Shown here one piece after another: positions 1 through 6,526 of a stretch of DNA of 55,220 nt (within the stretch, counting starts at the first letter, position 1; each line of letters begins with the position of its first letter). A program made the position numbers and the translations under genes. Below the pieces are notes generated by a model. It did not search any database and had not been told where the DNA came from. It saw only the letters and a program-made list of their open reading frames with translations. Source of the DNA: Scatosoma sp045643825 (GTDB lineage Bacteria; Bacillota; Clostridia; Christensenellales; Borkfalkiaceae); assembly GCA_045643825.1 (NCBI GenBank), contig JAZRFV010000058.1, positions 1-55,220 of the forward strand. The letters are read 5' to 3'.

Positions 1-1
1 A

Positions 2-1498
2 AATACCGTAATGTCGGACTATATTAACTATTTGGAAGATGTAGAATATATCAAGGCGGATATAATCGTCTATTTGGATGCGGATCGGGATGTGTTGGAA
101 AAAAGATATAGCAATGACGTTGATAGGGATATGTCGGAAACAGTAGAGTGGTATGATGATAAATATCAAAAATATCAAAGATACTGGAAGAAATATCCAG
201 GGGTAAAGACTATCGATACAACAAATATGTCGCCCCAGGAAGTATATGAACATGTTTTAAAATTGGCGCAAGAGGAAAAAGATGCGTATCAAGTAAGGAA
301 CGAGTTCGTGGCGAAGCTCTACTGTAAATATGAATTAAACAATTCGGTGGGATTTTTACAATGTAATCACGATGTCGTGGCGGAAAGGATTGTTTTTGGG
401 TTGCCTAAAAAACATTTCTTTTTTGGGTACTATGACCTTCAGCAGGTGAATAGTGATAAGACCAAAATGATAGCCTTGGCGGTTGATGAAAATGCGGATC
501 CGCGAACTGACCTTGGAGATATTTATATCATTGATATTGAGGAGAGACAATATGAGAAGGTCGCTACGACGCAGGCATGGTGCTGGCAACAAGGTTGTAG
601 GATGACATGGATAAATAATACTCAGATTATTTTTAATAATAAAAGAGGAGAGCGCTACATTAGTGAGATTTGGGATGTAAATGAAAAGGTGAAAATCGAA
701 GAGTATCCCTATCCATTTTATGATTATTCTTTGGGTAATCATTTTGCGCTTGGGTTAGATTTTTCACGTCTACAATCGTTGCGTCCTGGTTATGGTTATT
801 CTTCATTACCGGATAATAGTTTGTGTGATAAAGCGCCCGTAGAGGGGGTGTATCGTTTTGACTTTGAAAGCAGGGAGATGGTTAATATAATTAACCTTAA
901 AGAGCTTTCGGTACAGGTCGAAACGGGGGATGACTTTCATTATATTAATCATATTTCCATTTCGCCAATGGGCGATAGGTTTCTATTCTTCCATATTTGG
1001 GCGAAAGATGAGAAAACGATGTGGAAAATGAGGCTGATGGTTGCCAAGTGTGATGGTACCGAGGTTGAATGTTTGGAGTGCGACGATATTATTTCGCATT
1101 ACGCATGGATTAATAATGAAGAAATTGTGGTAACAAAGTTAGCACAAGGGCAAGAGAAATGTTTTGTTGTTTATAACATCCTGACAAAAAGTAAAAGGAT
1201 CATAAATAATGACTTATTGATACATGATGGGCATCCTGTTTTTTTTGGTGATAAACGGCGATTTATTGCCGATACATATCCATTGGATAATTGCATTCAA
1301 GATTTGTTTATATCAAGCATTGACGATGGGTTTAATGGGGTTAATATTTTAAAAGCATTTTCAGATCCCAGGTTGTATATTGAACATAGATGCGATATGC
1401 ACCCTAGACTGAAGGATGAAATTGTGACCATTGATTCAACCTTCACTGAAGGGGTTCGAAAGATTATTTTATTAAAGTTAAAGAAAGAATTGTTATAA
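2..1498 (+). CDS. P-loop kinase-like / beta-propeller fusion protein, 5' truncated by window edge
   Basis: The frame is open to the window edge, so the N terminus (expected P-loop) is probably missing; the first ATG is at 11. Residues before about 95 resemble the C-terminal half of deoxynucleoside/thymidylate-kinase-like P-loop kinases: a 'IVYLDAD' strand, an 'RDMSE' lid segment, then 'YWKKYPGVKTIDTT'. From about residue 130 the sequence changes to a WD/TolB-like repeat family with 'FFGYYD', 'AWCWQQG' and 'LRPGYGYS', which I associate with uncharacterised proteins of surface-polysaccharide loci. The fusion is seen directly; activity is inference. The gene is clearly more AT-rich than genes after 5.8 kb, fitting an accessory block. 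It is followed 100 bases later by a deaminase-like gene. Whether the kinase acts on nucleosides or sugars cannot be told. Confidence 0.6.
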   Translation, partial: NTVMSDYINYLEDVEYIKADIIVYLDADRDVLEKRYSNDVDRDMSETVEWYDDKYQKYQRYWKKYPGVKTIDTTNMSPQEVYEHVLKLAQEEKDAYQVRNEFVAKLYCKYELNNSVGFLQCNHDVVAERIVFGLPKKHFFFGYYDLQQVNSDKTKMIALAVDENADPRTDLGDIYIIDIEERQYEKVATTQAWCWQQGCRMTWINNTQIIFNNKRGERYISEIWDVNEKVKIEEYPYPFYDYSLGNHFALGLDFSRLQSLRPGYGYSSLPDNSLCDKAPVEGVYRFDFESREMVNIINLKELSVQVETGDDFHYINHISISPMGDRFLFFHIWAKDEKTMWKMRLMVAKCDGTEVECLECDDIISHYAWINNEEIVVTKLAQGQEKCFVVYNILTKSKRIINNDLLIHDGHPVFFGDKRRFIADTYPLDNCIQDLFISSIDDGFNGVNILKAFSDPRLYIEHRCDMHPRLKDEIVTIDSTFTEGVRKIILLKLKKELL

Positions 1499-1599
1499 AA
1501 GAAAAATATTGTTAAATAATATGAAGAGGGCAAGGGGCACTCTAGGCATCGTGTAAATTAATGCGATGTGAGTTAAAAGACATTTTAAAAGGAAAAGTA

Positions 1600-1998
1600 A
1601 TGGAAAATCATGAATTAATAGCATTGGCGCGGGAAAAAATCAAGCCTATAAAGGTTAATAAAAGGGTAAAAGTGTCAGAAACTATTGGTGTGGCATTATC
1701 AGAAAAGGGTAATCTGTATTATGCGTATAGCTTACGTGCTTCCTGTGGATTAAGCCGTTGCGCGGAAGAATTTTTGGTGGCGGAAATGATCAAAAATGAG
1801 GAATACACTATATCAAAATTAGTGGTGCTTGATAGTTTGGGAAACTTCTTGCCTCCATGCGGTAAATGTTGTGAATTGTTAACGCAAATATCTTCTAAAA
1901 ATAAAAATATACAGGTGGTCTTATCGGAGACGGAAACTATTGAATTAAATAAGATCTTTTGCGTTGATTGGAAGGAAATCAAGGATAATCGGTCTTAA
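1600..1998 (+). CDS. Cytidine deaminase-like zinc enzyme
   Basis: A 132-residue protein with the cytidine deaminase signature: C54-A55-E56 and P86-C87-x-x-C90, giving three cysteine zinc ligands and a catalytic glutamate as in tetrameric Cdd enzymes. Length fits the family. The ATG at 1600 follows an AAAAGGAAAA ribosome-binding site; an in-frame ATG at 1561 has no good site upstream, so 1600 is preferred. Known members hydrolyse cytidine or deoxycytidine to uridine forms in pyrimidine salvage; here the motif positions are seen and substrate is inferred. Spacing around the active site is compact and the C terminus is short, so a non-canonical deaminase (nucleotide or drug-type, such as blasticidin-S deaminase) is an alternative. 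It lies in an AT-rich accessory block beside a kinase-like fusion and a Sel1 protein. Confidence 0.7.
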   Translation: MENHELIALAREKIKPIKVNKRVKVSETIGVALSEKGNLYYAYSLRASCGLSRCAEEFLVAEMIKNEEYTISKLVVLDSLGNFLPPCGKCCELLTQISSKNKNIQVVLSETETIELNKIFCVDWKEIKDNRS

Positions 1999-2044
1999 AT
2001 TGAATATGCAAAATTATAAATAACGAAGGAGGAGGTTCTCGGTA

Positions 2045-4396
2045 ATGGGGAATGAAAAATGCTGTGACAAGGTGAAGGTGGCAGGGCGTATCGAGGGTGC
2101 TACTGATGAATGTGTCGATTTTTACCGCAATAAAAAGGCATTTGAATTGGTGTATAAAAGAAGCTTGGATGAGGCCATTGCCCTTTTTTCTAAAAAGAAG
2201 TTTGAGGGTGATACTTATTGGAAAAACTTTTTTACGTTAAAGGCAGTGGTTGATTTAATGTTTTCCAAAAGCAGAGTGAATTTTAGATTAATGGAGATTT
2301 GCTCAAAGCGGAAATATTTTGAGGGACAATTCCAATATTACAGTGATAAACGTAATATAGGCGCCCATCCCGAGAATAGTCTTATTGTTGGTACAATGTA
2401 CTATTTTGGAATTGGGACGGAAGTCAACATCGCATTAGCTAGAAAATATTTATTGCGAGCGGGTAAAAAAGGGTCTGGTATGGCTTTATTTTTACTTGCA
2501 TTTTGCAAAAAAAGAAATATCGGAAAGACGAACGCTGTGTTTTTAGCAAGTCGTATGTCTAATCGGAGTATGAATTATTTATTTAAGTCCTGTGAATTTA
2601 ATTTTAACAAGGCTTTTTTAATAGCGGGGACCCTTTATTCTAGGGGGTTGAACGGGAAGGTAATTGATTTTCACAAGGCAATAAAATACAGTGAAAAATT
2701 TGCACTTTCAGGCGATGGGATGGGGCTTTTTTTGCACGGCTATAACCTTATGCAAGTTGCAAAAACACCTCAAGAAAGAAGAGATGCTTTTGGTTGGATA
2801 CAAAAGGCTTATGAGGCGGGGAGTAAGAGGGCAACCTATAGATTGGCTACATGTTACATGTACGGTTTTGGTTGTCAAAAAGATATTGAAAAATGCATTC
2901 AGATTTTAACTCGTGATTTGGAAGATGTTAGCTTATATCGAAGGGTGCATGAAATTAAAAATAGACTAACGCTACATTTTGCTTACAGTGATAGCAAGCA
3001 AATGGATTTAATGGCGGATAATGATGAAAAATTGATAAAAGCGCTTGAAGAGGAAAAAGCTGCAACGCAGGAAGTTTCTGTTAATTTAGAGTTGGCGTTT
3101 GCTACGTGTTATCAATACGGTATCGGGGTTAATAAGAATATAAAAAAAGCGATGCAAATATATGACCGCCTTACCAAGTATGATAAAGGGGCTATTTTAA
3201 GAAAAATTTCTTTGATAACGAGTGAGATTAAGGTTCTTAACGAGGAGTTTTCGGCCAATAAGGTGCAAATTGAGCAATACAATCTTCTCTTGGAAAAAAC
3301 GTTACAGAAAGGCGTTAAGCTTGGCAGTGTGAAGTGCCTGTATAATTTGGCTGAATTATATAACGATAAAAAGGATGAAAATCGTGCGGTTGAATTTTGG
3401 AAGCAGGCGGCAGCAAAAGGGCATTCTTACGCCAATTACAAATTAGGTAACTATTATTTTCAAAAGAATAGGCATACTAAATGGGCGGATCGAAACGCGG
3501 AATATTATTCTACAATGAATCGTGCGAAGCAATATTTAGAAAGGGCGATTACATTAGGATGTAAAGAAGCTCAAGCGGTATTAACTTTGGTGGAGGCTCA
3601 CTTTAATAATGATTCGGCTTCTGAAATTAAAAAGTTTTTTAGAACGTTAAATAATAGTTTTGACAATACTGTGAAGATAAACAAAATTATCGAGGATGAG
3701 CTTACTTCAAAATTGGGACAGAGTATTTTATCTATAGGACAAGATGAAAAAGTGACGCTAATCACTTCTACATACATCTTTTATCACTTGAATGAAATGT
3801 TTAAAAATCATATCAGCGCGGACTTTGCGCCGGTAATCACTCTTCATTCCAAGGTGATAGAGAATACTGTTAAGAATACCTTTTACCTTCCGTTTATAAA
3901 ATACGTTCGGGCACGAAATATACCACTCGATAATTTTTCAGCGACGAACCCGATAATGGATAAGAGGACAATGGGGAAAAAACAAAGGAAGTTGATTGAC
4001 GAAAAGCATGCAGATTTTACATTGGGTAGTTTTAAATATTTAATAGAAAGGCAAAATTCGAGAATTTTAAATAGCGACGATGCCCTTTTATTGGATAAAG
4101 ATATCAACAATGGATTTTTTGATATAAGCACTTCCGAGGGGACATTCTATTGGTTCTTTAATAAGCATTTTATTGATTTTTGTCAAGAATGCATATATAA
4201 AGAAAAGGGGGAAGAGGCCCGGGAGTTGATTATGAGAAGAATAGATGATATTTTTAGATTGTTAAACGGCTTTAAGTATTCTAGAAATATTACGACACAT
4301 TCGAAACCAGGAACTTTTTATGATGCAGTGTCGGCTTACAATTTGACGATTGTTAAAGAAAAGCTCTTATCACTTCTTCTATCAAAAACGGTTTAA
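2045..4396 (+). CDS. Sel1-repeat protein with C-terminal HEPN-like RNxxxH motif
   Basis: A 783-residue soluble protein with a strong AAGGAGGAGG site before the ATG. Several Sel1/TPR-like helical repeats are visible (about residues 113-150, 190-290, 345-375 and 415-520) with the recurring pattern 'G..YyfGiG...d...A..y...A...G'. After about 520 it becomes a mostly helical domain without repeats. Near the end R747-N748-I-T-T-H752 matches the R-[ND]-x3-H active-site motif of HEPN ribonucleases; a second match, R103-N-I-G-A-H108, sits just before the first repeat. No signal peptide or membrane segment. Sel1 repeats usually mediate protein contacts; HEPN domains are common effectors of toxin and abortive-infection systems. 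The motif is seen; nuclease function and any defence role are inference. A strong terminator follows immediately. Confidence 0.65.
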   Translation: MGNEKCCDKVKVAGRIEGATDECVDFYRNKKAFELVYKRSLDEAIALFSKKKFEGDTYWKNFFTLKAVVDLMFSKSRVNFRLMEICSKRKYFEGQFQYYSDKRNIGAHPENSLIVGTMYYFGIGTEVNIALARKYLLRAGKKGSGMALFLLAFCKKRNIGKTNAVFLASRMSNRSMNYLFKSCEFNFNKAFLIAGTLYSRGLNGKVIDFHKAIKYSEKFALSGDGMGLFLHGYNLMQVAKTPQERRDAFGWIQKAYEAGSKRATYRLATCYMYGFGCQKDIEKCIQILTRDLEDVSLYRRVHEIKNRLTLHFAYSDSKQMDLMADNDEKLIKALEEEKAATQEVSVNLELAFATCYQYGIGVNKNIKKAMQIYDRLTKYDKGAILRKISLITSEIKVLNEEFSANKVQIEQYNLLLEKTLQKGVKLGSVKCLYNLAELYNDKKDENRAVEFWKQAAAKGHSYANYKLGNYYFQKNRHTKWADRNAEYYSTMNRAKQYLERAITLGCKEAQAVLTLVEAHFNNDSASEIKKFFRTLNNSFDNTVKINKIIEDELTSKLGQSILSIGQDEKVTLITSTYIFYHLNEMFKNHISADFAPVITLHSKVIENTVKNTFYLPFIKYVRARNIPLDNFSATNPIMDKRTMGKKQRKLIDEKHADFTLGSFKYLIERQNSRILNSDDALLLDKDINNGFFDISTSEGTFYWFFNKHFIDFCQECIYKEKGEEARELIMRRIDDIFRLLNGFKYSRNITTHSKPGTFYDAVSAYNLTIVKEKLLSLLLSKTV

Positions 4397-4410
4397 ATTT
4401 GAATCATAAT

Positions 4411-4449
4411 AAAAAGCGCGGCGGTGAAAATACCGCCGCGCTTTTCGTT
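4411..4449 (+). terminator. Intrinsic terminator after the Sel1 gene
   Basis: A long GC-rich stem (AAAAGCGCGGCGGT / ACCGCCGCGCTTTT) with a short loop and a T-rich tail, 15 bases after the stop codon. Near-symmetric, so it could act in both directions. Confidence 0.85.
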
Positions 4450-4465
4450 TTATAGATGCTGAATT

Positions 4466-4481
4466 TGGTGCTCGTGGCCGG
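4466..4481 (-). repeat. tRNA-Leu 3' end remnant, copy 1 (att-like)
   Basis: TGGTGCTCGTGGCCGG is identical to the last 16 bases (including CCA) of the tRNA-Leu at 4797-4883, in the same orientation. The rest of the tRNA is absent. Confidence 0.75.
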
Positions 4482-4561
4482 GGCTTGGCGTAGACGCCAA
4501 AGAAAATGCAGGGCATTTTCTGAACCGAGCGGTTGCCAAGAGTGGGACAAAAAAGACCACG

Positions 4562-4591
4562 AAAAAACACACCGCAAAGGGTGTGTCTTTC
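4562..4591. terminator. Terminator-like hairpin between tRNA-Leu remnants
   Basis: Inverted repeat ACACACC / GGGTGTGT with an A tract on one side and T-rich tail on the other; three bases later the second tRNA-Leu remnant begins. Confidence 0.6.
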
Positions 4592-4593
4592 CG

Positions 4594-4614
4594 TGGTGCT
4601 CGTGGCCGGACTTG
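4594..4614 (-). repeat. tRNA-Leu 3' end remnant, copy 2 (att-like)
   Basis: Twenty-one bases identical to the 3' end of the functional tRNA-Leu (4797-4817), covering the acceptor 3' strand, CCA and part of the T arm. This is the usual core of tyrosine-recombinase attachment sites in tRNA genes. Confidence 0.75.
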
Positions 4615-4760
4615 TTCCTTTAGCGGAGACGCCCCGCTCCGACGTTAATAACGTCGTCCTTTGCCGACAAGTTTCACTTTGTCAAATCTTCATGAGGCAA
4701 AGCGTTTTACTCCCGTAAAACGGCTCCCACCCTCAAGTCCGTCCAAATACGTAAAACGAT

Positions 4761-4797
4761 ACAAAACCCCTAACCTCAAAGAGGATAGGGGTTTTGT
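4761..4797 (-). terminator. Terminator downstream of tRNA-Leu
   Basis: AAAACCCCTA-CTC / GAG-TAGGGGTTTT inverted repeat with A/T flanks directly beyond the tRNA-Leu CCA end on the minus strand. Confidence 0.75.
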
Positions 4798-4883
4798 GGT
4801 GCTCGTGGCCGGACTTGAACCGGCACGGTATCTCTACCGAGGGATTTTAAGTCCCTTGCGTCTGCCTATTCCACCACACGAGC
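4797..4883 (-). tRNA. tRNA-Leu (anticodon UAA)
   Basis: Reading the minus strand: acceptor stem GCTCGTG / CACGAGC, encoded CCA, D arm, anticodon loop CTTAAAA giving UAA, a long variable arm (CGGTAGAGATACCG) as in class II tRNAs, and T arm with GGTTCAAGTCC. Its 3' end is duplicated twice in the adjoining DNA. A terminator lies between it and tRNA-Cys, so it may depend on read-through or on its own weak promoter. Confidence 0.95.
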
Positions 4884-4895
4884 TTATTTTGTTTT

Positions 4896-4931
4896 AAAAA
4901 AACTCTGCACCAGGTCGGTGCAGAGTTTTTT
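4896..4931 (-). terminator. Terminator between tRNA-Cys and tRNA-Leu
   Basis: AAAAACTCTGCACC / GGTGCAGAGTTTTT perfect stem with a five-base loop and T runs on both strands. On the minus strand it follows tRNA-Cys and precedes tRNA-Leu. Confidence 0.85.
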
Positions 4932-5005
4932 GGAGGCGCCACCCGGATTTGAACCGGGGGATAAAGGTTTTGCAGACCTTGGCCTTACCACTTGGCTATA
5001 GCGCC
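4931..5005 (-). tRNA. tRNA-Cys (anticodon GCA)
   Basis: Minus strand begins GGCGCTATAGCC, has anticodon loop CTGCAAA (GCA), T loop GGTTCAAATCC, and ends GGCGCCTCCA with the U discriminator base typical of tRNA-Cys and an encoded CCA. Confidence 0.95.
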
Positions 5006-5038
5006 GTCCTCGCCTGCCCTAAAGCATTTGATAAAAAT

Positions 5039-5150
5039 AAAAGTAGTGCGGATGTTGGAGCGGGAAACGAGATTCGAACCCGCGACATTCACCTTGGCAA
5101 GGTGACGCTCTACCACTGAGCTATTCCCGCATATAATCCGCACTACTTTT
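5039..5150. repeat. 15-bp inverted repeat bracketing tRNA-Gly
   Basis: AAAAGTAGTGCGGAT at 5039-5053 is the exact reverse complement of ATCCGCACTACTTTT at 5136-5150. The pair encloses the whole tRNA-Gly, so the precursor can form a stalk around it, as in processing stems of stable RNAs. The role is inferred. Confidence 0.8.
5056..5130 (-). tRNA. tRNA-Gly (anticodon GCC)
   Basis: Minus strand GCGGGAATAGCTCAGTGG, anticodon loop TTGCCAA (GCC), T loop GGTTCGAATC, acceptor 3' strand TTCCCGC followed by TCCA. Encoded CCA as in the neighbours. Confidence 0.95.
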
Positions 5151-5153
5151 GTT

Positions 5154-5229
5154 TGGTGGAAGTTACAGGGTTCGAACCTGTGACCCTCTGCTTGTAAGGC
5201 AGATGCTCTCCCAGCTGAGCTAAACTTCC
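5154..5229 (-). tRNA. tRNA-Val (anticodon UAC)
   Basis: Minus strand GGAAGTTTAGCTCAGCTGGG, anticodon loop CTTACAA (UAC), T loop GGTTCGAACC, acceptor AACTTCC then ACCA. First tRNA of the minus-strand cluster, 38 bases downstream of a strong promoter. Confidence 0.95.
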
Positions 5230-5266
5230 ATCCGTTTTTCGCTATCGTTCCGTCGAAAGCTTATAT

Positions 5267-5295
5267 ACTATACCACATAAAAAAGAATATTGCAA
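5267..5295 (-). promoter_or_regulatory. Promoter of the tRNA cluster
   Basis: Minus strand TTGCAA (5290-5295), 17-base spacer, TATAGT (5267-5272), immediately upstream of tRNA-Val. Confidence 0.75.
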
Positions 5296-5787
5296 GCATT
5301 TTACACCACTTTTTTAAAAAAAATTTAAAATTTTTAAAAAATTTTTTCGAAGCGGTTTTTTACTGCTTTTTTGCTGGGAAATACCGCGTTTTGAGGCGTT
5401 TTTGCGGTTGCGAAGGGTAAAATCCTTACAGAGGAAGAAAAAGTTTTGTTCAAGATTGGGATTTTTTTTATGAAAAAGGGGGTACAATCCCTCCGTCACG
5501 GTAAACCGTGCCACCTCCCTTTACACAAGGGCGGCAAAGGGGCGCTGCGATAAATCGTGGATACCTCTTTACACAAGGGAGGAAAAGAGGTGCTGTGTTA
5601 AATTGTGGATACCTCTTTACATAAGGGGCTCAAGGGGTAAGGTAAACTTCGACATATTTATATATACGCGCGCGGGTGAAAATAAAAAACTTTTTTACAA
5701 ATTATGTAAATTTTTGTTTAGAAGCTGAAAAATCCGTTTATATATAAGAAACCTCGGATTTTCGATAGGGAAAAAGTGCGTTCACTA
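5296..5787. other. Non-coding stretch between tRNA cluster and secB-like gene
   Basis: Holds a very A/T-rich run at 5310-5346, a tandem repeat at about 5482-5640 and an AT-rich approach to the next promoter. The one reading frame here (minus, 5314-5514) is low-complexity Lys/Asn/Phe-rich with no ribosome-binding site and overlaps the repeat, so I do not call it. Confidence 0.55.
5482..5640. repeat. Imperfect tandem repeat with ACCTC..TTTACACAAGGG core
   Basis: About two and a half copies of a unit near 50 bases long, each containing ACCTC(C)CTTTACACAAGGG followed by G-rich sequence and an 'AAAT(C/T)GTGG' end (cores near 5511, 5561, 5610). Inverted pieces CCTCCCTTT / AAGGGAGG can pair. Similar elements are, to my recollection, widespread between genes of gut Firmicutes. 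No cas genes and spacing unlike CRISPR. Confidence 0.65.
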
Positions 5788-5816
5788 TTGACAAATGGGG
5801 GAAGGCGTGCTACAAT
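5788..5816 (+). promoter_or_regulatory. Promoter of secB-like gene
   Basis: TTGACA (5788) - 17 bases - TACAAT (5811), 37 bases before the ATG. Confidence 0.85.
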
Positions 5817-5852
5817 AGTAAGCGCAAAAAATAAAGAAAGAGGTATTATATT

Positions 5853-6284
5853 ATGAAATACGCATTAAGAGGCATTACGGCAGAAGAACTTTCCTACTCG
5901 ATGAACCGCATCAAAGCGGACAAAGATACGAAGTTTGAAATCAGACCTCAATTTTCTCGTACCGTTCGTCGTGTGAACGAAAACGATAAAATTTGGTTTG
6001 TAGCAATGGAAGTAAAGGTAGAATCCACCGAAGAATCCCCCAAGCCCTTCAACATGAAGGCTCGTCTTGTTGGTATGTTTGAAGCAGAAGACGTGAACGA
6101 TGAAATGGACAAGCGTGACTTGGTTATCAACATGACCGAAGTTGTATATCCTTACCTTCGTGCAGCAGTTTCTTCCTTGACTGCTACCGCATTCTTGAAC
6201 CCTCCTATGACCTTGCCCGTTGTACCCGCAGGTACGATGTTCCCCGAGGACAGAGGCGAAGTTCCCACCAGCGAATTGAACTAA
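5853..6284 (+). CDS. SecB-like export chaperone
   Basis: A 143-residue soluble protein behind GAAAGAGG. The C-terminal third, 'VVYPYLRAAVSSLTATAF' followed by 'MTLPVVPAGTMF', aligns by eye with the conserved SecB segment around 'LFPYARECITSM...LAPVNFDALF'. The middle has alternating beta-strand character as in SecB. In proteobacteria SecB tetramers hold unfolded preproteins and pass them to SecA. SecB-like proteins are uncommon in Gram-positive bacteria, so a general holdase or an antitoxin-associated SecB-like chaperone are alternatives; no toxin neighbour is visible. It is monocistronic, with its own consensus promoter and terminator. Codon use resembles highly expressed genes in the window, suggesting an abundant protein. 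Confidence 0.6.
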   Translation: MKYALRGITAEELSYSMNRIKADKDTKFEIRPQFSRTVRRVNENDKIWFVAMEVKVESTEESPKPFNMKARLVGMFEAEDVNDEMDKRDLVINMTEVVYPYLRAAVSSLTATAFLNPPMTLPVVPAGTMFPEDRGEVPTSELN

Positions 6285-6290
6285 ACAAAT

Positions 6291-6328
6291 CCCGCGGATA
6301 ACCGTATGGTTGTCCGCGGTTTTCTTTT
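6291..6328 (+). terminator. Terminator after secB-like gene
   Basis: CCGCGGATAACC / GGTTGTCCGCGG stem, GTAT loop, TTTTCTTTT tail. Confidence 0.9.
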
Positions 6329-6464
6329 CTCGGGAAGAATGCCTTTTTATGGGGAATGAACGTTTTTTTTGTTTTTGGAGGCATTTTTGCAACAATTGAT
6401 AATATTTTTATCGAAAAAGGTTAAAAATAGAAAAGAAAGAGATTGCGAAGGGGTATATAAATTA

Positions 6465-6493
6465 TTGACAAAAGTTTTCACTTTGTTTATAAT
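6465..6493 (+). promoter_or_regulatory. Promoter of pfkA
   Basis: Perfect TTGACA (6465) - 17 - TATAAT (6488). Transcription should begin near 6500, which rules out the upstream ATG at 6497 as a normal start and supports 6527. Confidence 0.9.
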
Positions 6494-6526
6494 ATTATGG
6501 TACATAAAAGTAAGAGGTACCATTTT

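Larger units (their letters stand above)
4397..4796. other. Non-coding junction with tandem tRNA-Leu 3' remnants
   Basis: Four hundred bases without a convincing gene. They hold three terminator-like hairpins (4411, 4562, 4761) alternating with two copies of the tRNA-Leu 3' end (4466, 4594). Short reading frames here overlap the tRNA remnants and lack ribosome-binding sites. The layout suggests repeated integration and excision at the tRNA-Leu gene, each event leaving a 3' tRNA end plus a terminator. Confidence 0.6.

Noticed and set aside
4533..4897. Two short plus-strand frames ending in the tRNA-Leu
   Set aside because: They translate tRNA and att-like repeats; no ribosome-binding site.
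5482..5640. Tandem repeats considered as CRISPR
   Set aside because: Units are imperfect, adjacent without unique spacers, and no cas genes are nearby.
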